The notes under the pieces were generated by a model that was given only the letters and a program-made list of their open reading frames with translations, was not told the origin of the DNA and ran no database searches. From Nocardioides marmoribigeumensis (GTDB taxonomy: Bacteria; Actinomycetota; Actinomycetes; Propionibacteriales; Nocardioidaceae), in NCBI RefSeq assembly GCF_031458325.1, contig NZ_JAVDYG010000001.1, forward strand, positions 1,612,001-1,676,000: a stretch of DNA of 64,000 bases, in the 5' to 3' direction. Shown in pieces: positions 50,733 through 58,677 of the stretch. The translations under genes and the position numbers were made by a program. Position 1 is the first letter of the stretch, and every line of letters begins with the position of its first letter.

Positions 50733-50765
50733 CCCGAGGATCGTACCGGGGCTAGCGTTCTCGGC

Positions 50766-51134
50766 ATGACGTCCCAGAGGTCGCTCGTGGTCAAGCTCAC
50801 CGCCGGTGCTTCCGAGCCCGAGCGGGCCAACCAGGCGTTCACGGTCGCCGCGACCGCCGCCGCGTCCGGGGTGCCGGTCTCGCTGTGGCTGACCGGCGAG
50901 GCGGTGTGGTTCGCCGTCCCGGGGCGGGCCTCGTCGTTCCACCTCGAGCTCGCCACCCCGCTGGCCGAGCTGCTCTCCGCCGTCCTCTCGCTGGGCACCG
51001 TGACCGTCTGCGGCCAGTGCGCGGCCCGCCGCTCGCTCGCGCTCGAGGACCTCGTGGAGGGTGCCCGCATCGCCGGGGCGGCGACGTTCGTCGAGGAGTC
51101 CCTGGCCGAGGGGGCCCAGGCGCTCGTCTACTGA
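50766..51134 (+). CDS. DsrE-like family protein
   Basis: A 122-residue DsrE/DsrF-like protein. Seen: SLVVKLTAGASEPERANQAF near residues 6-25, AATAAASGVPVSLWLTGEAVWF near 29-50, and GTVTVCGQCAARR near 77-89 with two Cys in the position of sulfur-relay cysteines. May carry persulfide or be a small structural relative. ATG at 50766. The gene's 3' end is duplicated downstream: the GCGCTCGTCTACTGAC end recurs at 51287, within a 130-base direct repeat. Confidence 0.8.
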   Translation: MTSQRSLVVKLTAGASEPERANQAFTVAATAAASGVPVSLWLTGEAVWFAVPGRASSFHLELATPLAELLSAVLSLGTVTVCGQCAARRSLALEDLVEGARIAGAATFVEESLAEGAQALVY

Positions 51135-51249
51135 CGCACCCCGGCCCTGCGGACCGGCACGACGCGGGGCGCGAGGACCCTGCCCCGCTCGGGTCGGCCG
51201 GCCCGGGGCGGTTGTGCCGGTCCGGGCGGTCGGCGCCGCGAGGTGACCC
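51120..51249 (+). repeat. 130-bp direct repeat, unit A
   Basis: Begins with GCGCTCGTCTACTGAC, the last codons of the DsrE-like gene, and ends AGGTGACCC. Unit B at 51287-51415 is nearly identical. It contains an 11-bp inverted pair CGGACCGGCAC (51150-51160) and GTGCCGGTCCG (51214-51224). Confidence 0.85.
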
Positions 51250-51286
51250 GACCGGCTGCACGGGGCCCGGGTCGGGCCCCGCCCGC

Positions 51287-51415
51287 GCGCTCGTCTACTG
51301 ACCGACCCGGCCCTCCGGACCGGCACGACGCGCGGCGCGAGGACCCTGCCCCGCTCGGCTCGGCCGGCCCGGCGCGGTTGTGCCGGTCCGGATGGTCGGC
51401 GCCGCGAGGTGACCC
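51287..51415 (+). repeat. 130-bp direct repeat, unit B
   Basis: Second unit, 167 bases downstream, starting GCGCTCGTCTACTGACC. The inverted pair is preserved (51316-51326 with 51380-51390) while many other bases changed, so the pairing may be functional. It ends 16 bases before the dtd start. Confidence 0.85.
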
Positions 51416-51431
51416 GGGGCAGACTGCCCGC

Positions 51432-51857
51432 ATGCGTGCGGTGGTCCAGCGGGTGAGCTCGGCGTCGGTGACGGTCGCCGGTGAGGTGGTCGGGTCGATC
51501 GAGGGGCCGGGGCTGCTCGTCCTCCTCGGCGTGACCCACTCCGACGGCCCGGCCCAGGTCGCGTGGACCGCGCGCAAGGTCTGGGAGACCCGGCTGTTCC
51601 CCGACGAGCGGTCGGCCTCCGAGATCGGGGCGCCGGTGCTCGTGGTCAGCCAGTTCACGCTGTACGGCGACGCGCGCAAGGGGCGGCGACCGACCTGGGC
51701 CGCGGCGGCCCCGGGGCCGGTGAGCGAGCCGCTCTACGAGGCGGTGTGCGAGGAGCTGGCCCGGCTCGGGGCGCACGTGGAGCGCGGGGTCTTCGCGGCC
51801 GACATGCAGGTGGCGCTGGTCAACGACGGGCCGGTCACCCTGGTGCTCGACACGTGA
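51432..51857 (+). CDS. dtd: D-aminoacyl-tRNA deacylase
   Basis: A 141-residue Dtd enzyme that removes D-amino acids from mischarged tRNAs. Seen: N-terminal [30 protein letters not shown] near residues 76-90 (catalytic SQFTL motif) and [11 protein letters not shown] at the C-terminus (NxGPVT motif). Length and termini are normal. ATG at 51432; no clear ribosome site because the upstream DNA is the direct repeat, which must also hold the promoter. Confidence 0.95.
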   Translation: MRAVVQRVSSASVTVAGEVVGSIEGPGLLVLLGVTHSDGPAQVAWTARKVWETRLFPDERSASEIGAPVLVVSQFTLYGDARKGRRPTWAAAAPGPVSEPLYEAVCEELARLGAHVERGVFAADMQVALVNDGPVTLVLDT

Positions 51858-51891
51858 CGCCTCGGGCCCGTGGGGCTCAGACCCGGAGCGC

Positions 51892-52212
51892 TCAGACGGC
51901 GAGGGAGAGGGTCTCGCGGGCGCCGAGCTCGAGCTCGACGGGGTGGGAGCGGACCGGGCGGCCGGGCGCGAGCACGCGCAGCTCCCAGGGCCCGGGGGCG
52001 GCGAAGAACCGGAAGCCCCCGTCGGGCCCGGTCGGCATCTCGGCCACGAACTCGCCGTCGGGGTCGACCAGCCGCACGTAGGCGCGGGCGAGCGGCTCGC
52101 CGTACGCCGTGACCGTGCCCTGGACGACCGTCGCGCGCGCGGCGACCGCGTCGGGCAGCGTGTCGAGGTCGAGGCCGCCGGGAGGGGCCGCGCAGCCGAC
52201 GGGGAGCGTCAC
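51892..52212 (-). CDS. DUF1416 protein (SseC-like)
   Basis: A 106-residue beta-sandwich protein of DUF1416, found next to rhodanese-type sulfurtransferases in actinobacteria (the sseC/cysA pairing of mycobacteria). Seen: VVQGTVTAYGEPLARAYVRLVD near residues 29-50 and GGFRFFAAPGPWELRVLAPG near 61-80, like a carboxypeptidase-regulatory fold. One Cys in the N-terminal region (VGCAAPP). GTG start at 52212 overlaps the sulfurtransferase stop by 4 bases. Role in sulfur transfer inferred from this fixed neighbourhood. Confidence 0.88.
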   Translation of the reverse strand: MTLPVGCAAPPGGLDLDTLPDAVAARATVVQGTVTAYGEPLARAYVRLVDPDGEFVAEMPTGPDGGFRFFAAPGPWELRVLAPGRPVRSHPVELELGARETLSLAV

Positions 52213-53060
52213 AGCACGTCCCCCGGCTCGCTGCCGCGGGCGATCGGGACGCCGACGAGGGAGCCGTACTCGGTCCACGACCCGTCGTAGTTCTTCACCC
52301 CGGACAGCCCGAGCAGCTCCGAGAGCACGAACCAGGTGTGCGCCGACCGCTCGCCGATGCGGCAGTAGGCGATGGTCTCGCGCTCGGGGTCGAGCCCGGC
52401 CCCGGTGTAGATCTCGCGGATCTGCTCGTCGGTCTTGAACGTGCCGTCCTCGTTGGCCGCCCGGCTCCACGGCACGTTGATCGCGGTCGGGATGTGGCCC
52501 GCGCGCTGCGCCTGCTCCTGCGGCAGGTGGGCGGGGGCGAGGAGCCGGCCGGAGTACTCGTCGGGCGAGCGCACGTCGATCAGGTTGGCGGTGCCGATCG
52601 CGGCGATCACCTCGTCGCGGAACGCGCGGAGGGCGGGGTCCTGCACGGCGGCGTCGTACGACGTGGCCCGGCGCGCGGGGACCTCGGTGGTCAGCGGCCG
52701 CGCCTCGAGCTCCCAGCGCTTGCGGCCGCCGTCGAGGATGCGGACGTCGCGGTGGCCGTAGAGCTTGAAGTACCAGTAGGCGTAGGTGGCGAACCAGTTG
52801 TTGTTGCCGCCGTAGAGCACGACGGTGTCGTCGTTGCCGATGCCGTGCTCGGACAGGAGCTTGGCGAACTGGTCCTGGTCGACGAAGTCACGGACCACCT
52901 GGTCCTGCAGGTCGCGGGTCCAGTCGAAGCGCAGCGCGCCGCGGATGTGGCCGTGGTCGTAGGCCTCGATGTCCTCGTCCACCTCCACGAGGACGACGTC
53001 GTCGTCGTCGAGGTGCTGCTCGACCCAGTCGGGGTCGACGAGAACGTCAGCGCGAGCCAT
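52209..53060 (-). CDS. Thiosulfate sulfurtransferase (rhodanese, CysA2/SseA-like)
   Basis: A 283-residue double-domain rhodanese. Seen: N-terminal domain ([20 protein letters not shown] near residues 28-47), [21 protein letters not shown] near 82-102, and the active loop [14 protein letters not shown] near 231-244 with catalytic Cys. It transfers sulfane sulfur from thiosulfate. ATG start at 53060 with AGAGGCACCC-like sequence upstream. Overlaps the DUF1416 gene and follows the DUF4395 gene by 39 bases. Confidence 0.93.
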   Translation of the reverse strand: MARADVLVDPDWVEQHLDDDDVVLVEVDEDIEAYDHGHIRGALRFDWTRDLQDQVVRDFVDQDQFAKLLSEHGIGNDDTVVLYGGNNNWFATYAYWYFKLYGHRDVRILDGGRKRWELEARPLTTEVPARRATSYDAAVQDPALRAFRDEVIAAIGTANLIDVRSPDEYSGRLLAPAHLPQEQAQRAGHIPTAINVPWSRAANEDGTFKTDEQIREIYTGAGLDPERETIAYCRIGERSAHTWFVLSELLGLSGVKNYDGSWTEYGSLVGVPIARGSEPGDVL

Positions 53061-53099
53061 GGGTGCCTCTCGGTGGGGACTCTGTGAACGGGGGGCGGG

Positions 53100-53609
53100 T
53101 CAGTGGACCGCGGAGTCGCGGAGCAGCGTCGCGGCGTGCGACAGCCGGTCGCGCGGGACCAGCCTCAAGCCGAGAAGGTACATCTCGCAGCCGAGGCAGA
53201 AGCCGAACGCCGCGTTGAGGAAGGCCGCGGCGAGCGCCATCCCCGCGGCGACGAGGACGACGAGGGTCGACCCGGCGAGGGCGCCGAGCAGGGCGACGGC
53301 CGCGAAGACGAGGCCCACGCCCTGTGCGAAGCGGGGCGGCAGCGCGGACTCGGTCTCGGCCGGGGCGCCGAGGCGCGGGCGGACGAACGTGCGGAACAGC
53401 CAGGAGTACGGCGTCCGCGCCGGGCCGAGCGCGACGCCGCTGAGGAAGACCAGCCCCTGGGCCACGAGGAGCGCGGTGGTGAGCGGCGACGGGGCGGAGA
53501 CGAGGACCGCGACGAGGACGGCGGTGGTGAGCCAGGCGGCGAACCGCTGGCCGCGGGGGTCGATCTGGGGGGTGGTCGCGACAGGGTCGACCGTGCGGGT
53601 GCTGGACAT
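53100..53609 (-). CDS. DUF4395 membrane protein with CxxC
   Basis: A 169-residue membrane protein with three to four helices. Seen: [12 protein letters not shown] near residue 17, [21 protein letters not shown] near 75, and a CxxC in [13 protein letters not shown] near 145-157. The DUF4395 family is often encoded with thioredoxin-like and rhodanese genes and may take part in thiol transfer across the membrane. ATG at 53609 with AGGAG upstream. Divergent from the GDP-mannose dehydratase gene across 232 bases, a region likely to hold two promoters. Confidence 0.85.
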   Translation of the reverse strand: MSSTRTVDPVATTPQIDPRGQRFAAWLTTAVLVAVLVSAPSPLTTALLVAQGLVFLSGVALGPARTPYSWLFRTFVRPRLGAPAETESALPPRFAQGVGLVFAAVALLGALAGSTLVVLVAAGMALAAAFLNAAFGFCLGCEMYLLGLRLVPRDRLSHAATLLRDSAVH

Positions 53610-53841
53610 GCGGGAGCTCCTGCGAGTGGGACAACGGGTGGCGGAGGTCAGGCTCCGCGACACAGCGACGAGCGCACGCGGCAGTGGTCCACTGCGCGGC
53701 GGCGGGTCAGCAGGGTCGTCAGCACCCTCCCACGGTAGGTCCTCACGCGGACGTGAGGCCATCTCGGGTCCACGATCCGGATGGAGCGTCCACTTCCCGG
53801 ACACGTATCCTCGGAGCCTCTCGCTGACCGAAGGAGCCCCC

Positions 53842-54819
53842 GTGCGCCGAGCGCTCATCACCGGCATCACCGGCCAGGACGGCTCCTACCTCGCCGAGCT
53901 CCTGCTGGAGAAGGGCTACGAGGTCCACGGGCTGGTGCGTCGCTCCTCGTCGTTCAACCGCGGCCGCATCGACCCGCTGTGGTTCGCCCCGGGGGGCGAC
54001 CGGCTGCACCTGCACTACGGCGACATGACCGACGGGGTCAGCCTGGTCAACCTCGTCCACTCCGTGCGCCCCGACGAGGTCTACAACCTCGCCGCGCAGA
54101 GCCACGTCAAGGTGTCCTTCGAGATGCCGGAGTACACCGCCTCCGCCGACGCCGTCGGCACGATCCGCCTGCTCGAGGCGATCCGCACCGCCGGGCTGAC
54201 CGACTGCCGCTTCTACCAGGCGTCCACCTCGGAGATGTTCGGTGCGACGCCGCCGCCGCAGGACGAGCGCACGACGTTCCACCCGCGGTCGCCGTACGGC
54301 GCGGCCAAGCTGTTCGCGCACTGGACGACGGTCAACTACCGCGAGGCCTACGGGCTCTACGCCGTCTCCGGGATCCTGTTCAACCACGAGTCCCCGCGGC
54401 GCGGCGAGACGTTCGTGACCCGCAAGGTCACCCGCGGCGTCGCCCACATCAAGGCCGGGCTCACCGACCGCCTCGTGCTCGGCAACCTCGACGCGGTGCG
54501 TGACTGGGGCTACGCCAAGGAGTACGTCGAGGGCATGTGGCGGATGCTCCAGCAGGACTCCCCGGACGACTACGTCCTCGCGACCGGGGTCGGCACGACC
54601 GTGCGCGACTTCGTGCGGATGTCGTTCGAGTGCGTCGGGCTCGACTGGGAGCAGTACGTCGACCACGACTCGCGCTACGAGCGGCCCACCGAGGTGGACG
54701 CGCTGATCGGCGACGCCTCCAAGGCCGAGCGCGAGCTGGGCTGGCGGGCCGAGACCAAGGTCGAGGGGCTGGCCCAGCTGATGGTCGAGGCCGACCTCGC
54801 CGCGACCGCCCAGGGCTGA
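53842..54819 (+). CDS. gmd: GDP-mannose 4,6-dehydratase
   Basis: A 325-residue extended SDR that makes GDP-4-keto-6-deoxymannose, precursor of GDP-fucose or GDP-rhamnose. Seen: [20 protein letters not shown] at residues 6-25, [12 protein letters not shown] near 32-43, STSEMFG near 130, [12 protein letters not shown] near 149 with YxxxK, and [15 protein letters not shown] near 177-191, the GMD signature. GTG at 53842 follows AAGGAG, giving a normal length. Probably uses GDP-mannose from the pathway that includes the cupin at 623. Confidence 0.95.
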   Translation: MRRALITGITGQDGSYLAELLLEKGYEVHGLVRRSSSFNRGRIDPLWFAPGGDRLHLHYGDMTDGVSLVNLVHSVRPDEVYNLAAQSHVKVSFEMPEYTASADAVGTIRLLEAIRTAGLTDCRFYQASTSEMFGATPPPQDERTTFHPRSPYGAAKLFAHWTTVNYREAYGLYAVSGILFNHESPRRGETFVTRKVTRGVAHIKAGLTDRLVLGNLDAVRDWGYAKEYVEGMWRMLQQDSPDDYVLATGVGTTVRDFVRMSFECVGLDWEQYVDHDSRYERPTEVDALIGDASKAERELGWRAETKVEGLAQLMVEADLAATAQG

Positions 54820-55817
54820 CCGAGCAGCGAGCGGAGCGAACGATCAGTCGGGACCAACCGGCCCTCGTCACCGGGGTCACCGGGCAGGACGGCGTCTACC
54901 TCGCGCGGTCGCTGCGCGCGCTCGGGGTTCCCGTGGTGGGGACACGCCAGGACACCGCCCTCGCGCGGGCCCGCGCCTCGGCGTACCTGTCCGACGTGGA
55001 CGTCTGGGTGCTCGACCTGCTCGACCCGATGGGGTTCGGGCCACTGCTCTCGGAAGTGCGGCCGAGCCGGGTCTTCCACCTGGCGGGGTCCACGTCGGTC
55101 GCGGCGAGCTGGGACGACCCCGCGGGCACGGCCGCGGTCAACGACCACGCGGTGGCCCGCCTGCTGGCCGACGTGCGCGCGCACCGCGACCGCACGGGTG
55201 AGGACGTGCGGGTCTTCGTGGCGTCGACCGCGGTCGACGACCCCTCGCCGTACGCCCGGTCCAAGCGGGCCGCCGAGGAGCACGTCCGCGCCGCCCGCGC
55301 GGCGGGGCTCTGGGCCGTCTCCGCGCGGCTGCACAACCACGAGAGCCCGCTGCGGGAGCCGCAGTTCGTCACCCGCAAGATCTCCCGGACCGCGGCGGCG
55401 ATCGCGCTCGGCCGCGCCGACTCGCTGACGCTGGGGAACACCGCCGTACGCCGCGACTGGGGCCACGCGCGCGACCTCGTCGAGGGGGTGCGCCGGATGC
55501 TCGAGCAGGAGTCGCCGACCGACCTCGAGCTCGGCACCGGCGTGGCCCACGGGCTGCTCGACCTGGTCACCTGCGCCTTCGCGGCCGCCGGGCTCGGCGA
55601 CGCGACGCCGTACCTCCGGACCGACGAGACCCTCCTGCGCCCCGGCGACGCCGCCGAGCAGGTCGCCGACCCCGCCCCCGCCCTCGCGGCCCTCGGCTGG
55701 CGGGCCACCACACCGTTCGCGCGGATGGTCACCCACCTGGTCGAGACCGACCTGGCCCGCCTCCGGACCGGGGTCGACCACTCCCCGGCGTACCTGTGGC
55801 CGGAGCAGTTTCACTAG
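54816..55817 (+). CDS. GMD-like NAD-dependent epimerase/dehydratase, start unclear
   Basis: An SDR protein related to GMD, about 320 residues if read from just after gmd. Seen: [39 protein letters not shown] with Yxxx[16 protein letters not shown] and [18 protein letters not shown], all in GMD order, but the family loop around residues 35-50 is different. No ATG, GTG or TTG lies in frame between the gmd stop and the Rossmann motif; CTG 54816 (overlapping the gmd TGA) is given as a provisional start. It may be translated from a rare start, by frameshift from gmd, or be inactive. The stop TAG lies inside a palindromic element. Confidence 0.72.
   Translation: MTEQRAERTISRDQPALVTGVTGQDGVYLARSLRALGVPVVGTRQDTALARARASAYLSDVDVWVLDLLDPMGFGPLLSEVRPSRVFHLAGSTSVAASWDDPAGTAAVNDHAVARLLADVRAHRDRTGEDVRVFVASTAVDDPSPYARSKRAAEEHVRAARAAGLWAVSARLHNHESPLREPQFVTRKISRTAAAIALGRADSLTLGNTAVRRDWGHARDLVEGVRRMLEQESPTDLELGTGVAHGLLDLVTCAFAAAGLGDATPYLRTDETLLRPGDAAEQVADPAPALAALGWRATTPFARMVTHLVETDLARLRTGVDHSPAYLWPEQFH
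54820..54853 (+). repeat. Dispersed repeat, copy 4
   Basis: CGAGCAGCGAGCGGAGCGAACGATCAGTCGGGA, the 589-622 element, starting just after the gmd stop codon and running into the next coding frame. It occupies the place where the next gene's start and ribosome site would be. Confidence 0.7.
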
Positions 55818-55873
55818 GTACCTAGTGACTTTGGCACTCCCCGAGCGAAACTTCGCTCGGGGAGCGACAACAT
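55811..55873 (+). repeat. Palindromic element, copy 1
   Basis: Consists of the 18-bp perfect palindrome TCACTAGGTACCTAGTGA (55811-55828), a spacer, a hairpin and GAGCGACAACAT. It lies between the convergent SDR and thioredoxin genes. The stop TAG of the SDR gene (55815-55817) is inside the palindrome. Copy 2 is at 58594-58671. Confidence 0.85.
55839..55862. terminator. Perfect hairpin CCCCGAGCGAA-AC-TTCGCTCGGGG
   Basis: An 11-bp stem with a 2-base centre (a larger loop is likely in RNA) between convergent genes, so it may end both transcripts. No T-run follows, so the terminator reading rests on position and stem strength. Confidence 0.55.
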
Positions 55874-55885
55874 TGCCGCCGCAGC

Positions 55886-56383
55886 TCAGTCCAGGACCGG
55901 CGCGAGGGCGGCGAGCACCTGCTCCTTGCGGGGAGCGCCGACGGCGCGGGAGACCTCGCGGCCGTGGGCGTCGAGCACCAGCGTGGTCGGGGTGCGGTGC
56001 ACCTCGAGCCGGCGGACGGTCTCGAGGTGCTCCTCGGCGTCGATCTCGACGTGACTGACCCCGGGCACGATCTCGGCGATGTCCGCGAGGACCCGGCGAG
56101 TGGCCCGGCAGGGAGCGCAGAAGGCGGAGGAGAACTGCAGCAGCGTCGCCCGATGCCCGAACTCGTGGTGCTCGCCCACCATCGTGCGCACGCTCGCGTC
56201 GTCGGCCTCCGGGGCCGGTGCCCCGGGCTCCTCACGGAGCGGGGTCGAGTCGCCGGACCAGGCCCCGTCACTCGCAGCCTCCGCGGCCGTGCCGCGGAAC
56301 CGGCCGTCGGTGCGGGCGCGCCACAGGCCGAACGCGCTCGCCACGACCAGCACGGCGAGGACCACCCAGGCACCAGGACTCAT
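55886..56383 (-). CDS. Membrane-anchored thioredoxin-like protein
   Basis: A 165-residue protein with one N-terminal helix (about residues 5-22) and a thioredoxin fold. Seen: active site FCAPCRATRRV near residues 86-96 (CAPC in place of CGPC) and VHRTPTTLVLDAHG near 128-141 with the cis-Pro. Oriented toward DUF4395 and rhodanese genes, from which it is now separated by the two GDP-mannose genes. ATG 56383. Probably a thiol-disulfide reductase facing outward; its partner could be DUF4395. Confidence 0.88.
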   Translation of the reverse strand: MSPGAWVVLAVLVVASAFGLWRARTDGRFRGTAAEAASDGAWSGDSTPLREEPGAPAPEADDASVRTMVGEHHEFGHRATLLQFSSAFCAPCRATRRVLADIAEIVPGVSHVEIDAEEHLETVRRLEVHRTPTTLVLDAHGREVSRAVGAPRKEQVLAALAPVLD

Positions 56384-56540
56384 GGGGCAATTCTCCCTCA
56401 GCGGGACAAGAGGTCCGGACCTGCGCCAGGACGTGGGAGTGCCGACCGCCCCGATCCCCCGACGGGACGGTCGGCATGCTGTGCAACGACGCGGCCCAGA
56501 CGTGGTTACGGTCACACCCGAGGAATGTTCACAAAAGCGG

Positions 56541-56568
56541 ACGAGGACCCGCCCCCGCAGGTCCTCGT
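56541..56568. terminator. Hairpin ACGAGGACC-loop-GGTCCTCGT
   Basis: A 9-bp perfect stem with a 10-base loop, in the 296-base gap between the MoaD/ThiS-like gene and the thioredoxin gene, both on the minus strand. It probably ends the MoaD message; the rest of the gap should hold the thioredoxin promoter. No other feature was seen in this gap. Confidence 0.5.
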
Positions 56569-56679
56569 CGTGCTGAGCAACGGACTGAGATCCCCCCGCG
56601 GAACGTCAGTTCGTCGATGTACCAACGACCTCACCGGCGCTCGGTCACGTGCGCTCGACGGCCTCGGCCCCCGGTCTGG

Positions 56680-56970
56680 TCAGCCTCCGGCGAACGGGGG
56701 CAGGAACTCCACGTCGACGCCCTCCGGCACGGGCACCGACCCCGCGTCGCCGGCCCCGACGGGACGGTCGCCCACGATCGCCGAGCAGACCGCGAGCACC
56801 CGGGGCAGGTCGGGCCGGTCGGGCAGGGACGCGAGCACGGCCCGTCGTACGTCGGCCACGGACGGGTCGCGCTCCCCCTCCACCGCGACCGTCGCCTCCG
56901 CCTGACCCGCGGCAGCGCGGGCCGCCGCCCAGAGCCGGACGTGGACGAGACGGGGAGTCGCAGGTGCCAT
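56680..56970 (-). CDS. MoaD/ThiS-family sulfur-carrier protein
   Basis: A 96-residue ubiquitin-like sulfur carrier. Seen: [18 protein letters not shown] near residues 11-28, and the C-terminus FLPPFAGG, whose terminal Gly-Gly is the thiocarboxylate site. In actinobacteria such stand-alone carriers lie near rhodanese/DUF1416 genes and may serve molybdopterin or other thiolation. ATG start at 56970, divergent from glnR across 35 bases, so the two promoters must overlap. Confidence 0.88.
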   Translation of the reverse strand: MAPATPRLVHVRLWAAARAAAGQAEATVAVEGERDPSVADVRRAVLASLPDRPDLPRVLAVCSAIVGDRPVGAGDAGSVPVPEGVDVEFLPPFAGG

Positions 56971-56993
56971 GTCCGATATCCTGCCAGCACTGG

Positions 56994-57000
56994 AAGGAGG
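56994..57000 (+). promoter_or_regulatory. Strong ribosome site fixing the glnR TTG start
   Basis: AAGGAGG, 5 bases before TTG 57006. It decides in favour of TTG rather than an upstream ATG at 56649. Confidence 0.75.
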
Positions 57001-57005
57001 CCCGG

Positions 57006-57716
57006 TTGCGCGCGATCCTGCTGCTCACGGGCAGCCTTCAGCCCTCTGCTGAGGTGCTCCCCTCCCTCGGCCTCCTTCCCTTCACCGTCCGGGTCCTGCC
57101 TGCCGAGGGCACCGCTCTCCTGGACTCCCCGCCGGTCGACGCGGTCCTCGTCGACGGCCGCAGCGACCTGGCCAAGGCGCGCGACCTCGGGCGCCTGATC
57201 CGCACGCTCGGCACCACCACCCCGACGCTGCTCGTGGTCACCGAGGGCGCACTGCCGGTGGTCGCGGTCGACTGGGGGTACGACGACCTGCTGCTCACCA
57301 CGATCGGCCCGGCCGAGCTCGACGCCCGGATCCGCCTGGCGATCGGGCGGCTCGCGGAGGGCAGGCCCGACGACCCGGAGTCCCACCTGATCCGGTCGGG
57401 CGAGGTGACCATCGACGAGGCGTCCTACACCGCGCGGCTCGGGGGCCGGGCCCTCGACCTGACGTTCAAGGAGTTCGAGCTGCTGAAGTACCTCGCCCAG
57501 CACCCGGGCCGGGTCTTCACCCGCGAGCAGCTGCTCCAGGAGGTGTGGGGCTACGACTACTTCGGCGGCACCCGCACCGTCGACGTCCACGTGCGCCGCC
57601 TGCGCGCCAAGCTCGGCACCGACAACGAAGCCCTGATCGGGACGGTCCGCAACGTCGGCTACCGCTTCGTCGTGCCGCCGGCGGAGTCGCGCGACGAGGA
57701 GCGCGTGGACGCGTGA
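57006..57716 (+). CDS. glnR: Nitrogen-metabolism response regulator GlnR
   Basis: A 236-residue OmpR-type orphan regulator that controls nitrogen assimilation genes in actinobacteria. Seen: N-terminal [20 protein letters not shown] at residues 5-24, [16 protein letters not shown] near 43-58, then the winged-helix domain with [19 protein letters not shown] near 157-175 and [16 protein letters not shown] near 195-210. The receiver domain lacks the full acidic phosphorylation pocket, as in GlnR. TTG start fixed by AAGGAGG. The stop overlaps mshD by 4 bases. Confidence 0.94.
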   Translation: MRAILLLTGSLQPSAEVLPSLGLLPFTVRVLPAEGTALLDSPPVDAVLVDGRSDLAKARDLGRLIRTLGTTTPTLLVVTEGALPVVAVDWGYDDLLLTTIGPAELDARIRLAIGRLAEGRPDDPESHLIRSGEVTIDEASYTARLGGRALDLTFKEFELLKYLAQHPGRVFTREQLLQEVWGYDYFGGTRTVDVHVRRLRAKLGTDNEALIGTVRNVGYRFVVPPAESRDEERVDA

Positions 57717-58606
57717 GCCGTCACCTGACCAGCCTCACCGAGGCCGACGTCGCTGCCGTGCGCGCGGTGGTCGACGCCGCCGAGCACGCCGACCACGTGC
57801 GCCCCGTCGACGAGGCCGTCGAGCTGCTGCTGGCCCGGGGGCTCGGGTCCGGCGCCGCCCTGTGGCTCGACGAGGGCGGGTTCGCCCTGGTCCGGCCCGG
57901 CGAGCCGCGCGAGCTCGACCTCGTCGTACGCCCCGACGCGCGGCGGGCCGGCCTCGGCGCGGCACTGGCGCGGGAGGTCCTGGACGACGGGCCCTGGGCC
58001 GCCTGGTCGCATGGCGACCACCCCGGGGCGCGCGCCCTCGCGGCCCGGCTCGGCTTCCGGGCCGAGCGCTCGCTCTGGGTGATGCGGCTCCCCGGCGACG
58101 TCTCCCTCCCGCAGGCGCCCTCCGAGGGTCCGACGCTGCGTGCCTTCCGTCCCGGTGAGGACGACGACGAGCTGCTGCGGGTCAACCGCGAGGCCTTCGC
58201 CCACCACCCCGAGCAGGCCGGGCTCGACCCGGCGGGGCTCGAGGAGCGCATGGGGCAGCCGTGGTTCGACCCCGCGGGCCTGCTGGTGGCCGATGCCGGC
58301 GGGGGCCACCTGGTCGGCTTCCACTGGACCAAGGTGCACGAGGCCTCCGACGACGCGCCCCGGCACGGCGAGGTCTACGTCATCGGCGTCGACCCGTCCG
58401 CCCAGGGTGGCGGCCTCGGGCGGCGCCTGCTCGTCGCGGGGCTCGCTCACCTGCGCTCGGTCCTCGGCGACGACGCGGAGGTCGTGCTCTACGTCGAGTC
58501 GGACAACGACCCGGCGGTCGCGATGTACGCGAAGTTCGGGTTCGCCCACGCCGCCCGGGACACGCACGTGCAGTATCGGCGGGGTCCAGTTTTACTAGGT
58601 ACCTAG
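57713..58606 (+). CDS. mshD: Mycothiol synthase (GNAT family)
   Basis: A 297-residue protein with two GNAT domains, catalysing the last step of mycothiol synthesis, acetylation of Cys-GlcN-Ins. Seen: [19 protein letters not shown] near residues 67-85 (first domain acetyl-CoA loop), [17 protein letters not shown] near 157-173, [21 protein letters not shown] near 219-239 (second domain), and [16 protein letters not shown] near 262-277. GTG 57713 overlaps the glnR stop. The last residues (GPVLLGT) and TAG come from the palindromic element. Confidence 0.93.
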   Translation: MSRHLTSLTEADVAAVRAVVDAAEHADHVRPVDEAVELLLARGLGSGAALWLDEGGFALVRPGEPRELDLVVRPDARRAGLGAALAREVLDDGPWAAWSHGDHPGARALAARLGFRAERSLWVMRLPGDVSLPQAPSEGPTLRAFRPGEDDDELLRVNREAFAHHPEQAGLDPAGLEERMGQPWFDPAGLLVADAGGGHLVGFHWTKVHEASDDAPRHGEVYVIGVDPSAQGGGLGRRLLVAGLAHLRSVLGDDAEVVLYVESDNDPAVAMYAKFGFAHAARDTHVQYRRGPVLLGT

Positions 58607-58671
58607 TGAACCTGTCACTTCCCGAGCGAAGTTTCGCTCGGGGAGCGACAACATCACTAGGTACCTAGTGA
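58594..58671 (+). repeat. Palindromic element, copy 2
   Basis: ACTAGGTACCTAGT palindrome (58594-58607), hairpin (58621-58642), GAGCGACAACAT, then the 18-bp palindrome TCACTAGGTACCTAGTGA (58654-58671). The element is thus flanked by the same palindrome. Between convergent mshD and esterase genes; supplies the mshD stop. CTAG, a tetranucleotide usually scarce in GC-rich bacterial DNA, occurs twice in each palindrome. Confidence 0.87.
58621..58642. terminator. Hairpin CCCGAGCGAA-GT-TTCGCTCGGG
   Basis: A 10-bp stem. Its centre is GT, while copy 1 has AC in the same flanking orientation, so the hairpin is either inverted or altered by two changes. Likely ends transcripts from mshD and the esterase gene. 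Confidence 0.55.
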
Positions 58672-58677
58672 AACCGA

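Noticed and set aside
53610-53841. Frame joined upstream of gmd (from about 52969)
   Set aside because: GTG 53842 with AAGGAG gives the normal N-terminus of GMD; the upstream part is antisense to the DUF4395 and rhodanese genes.
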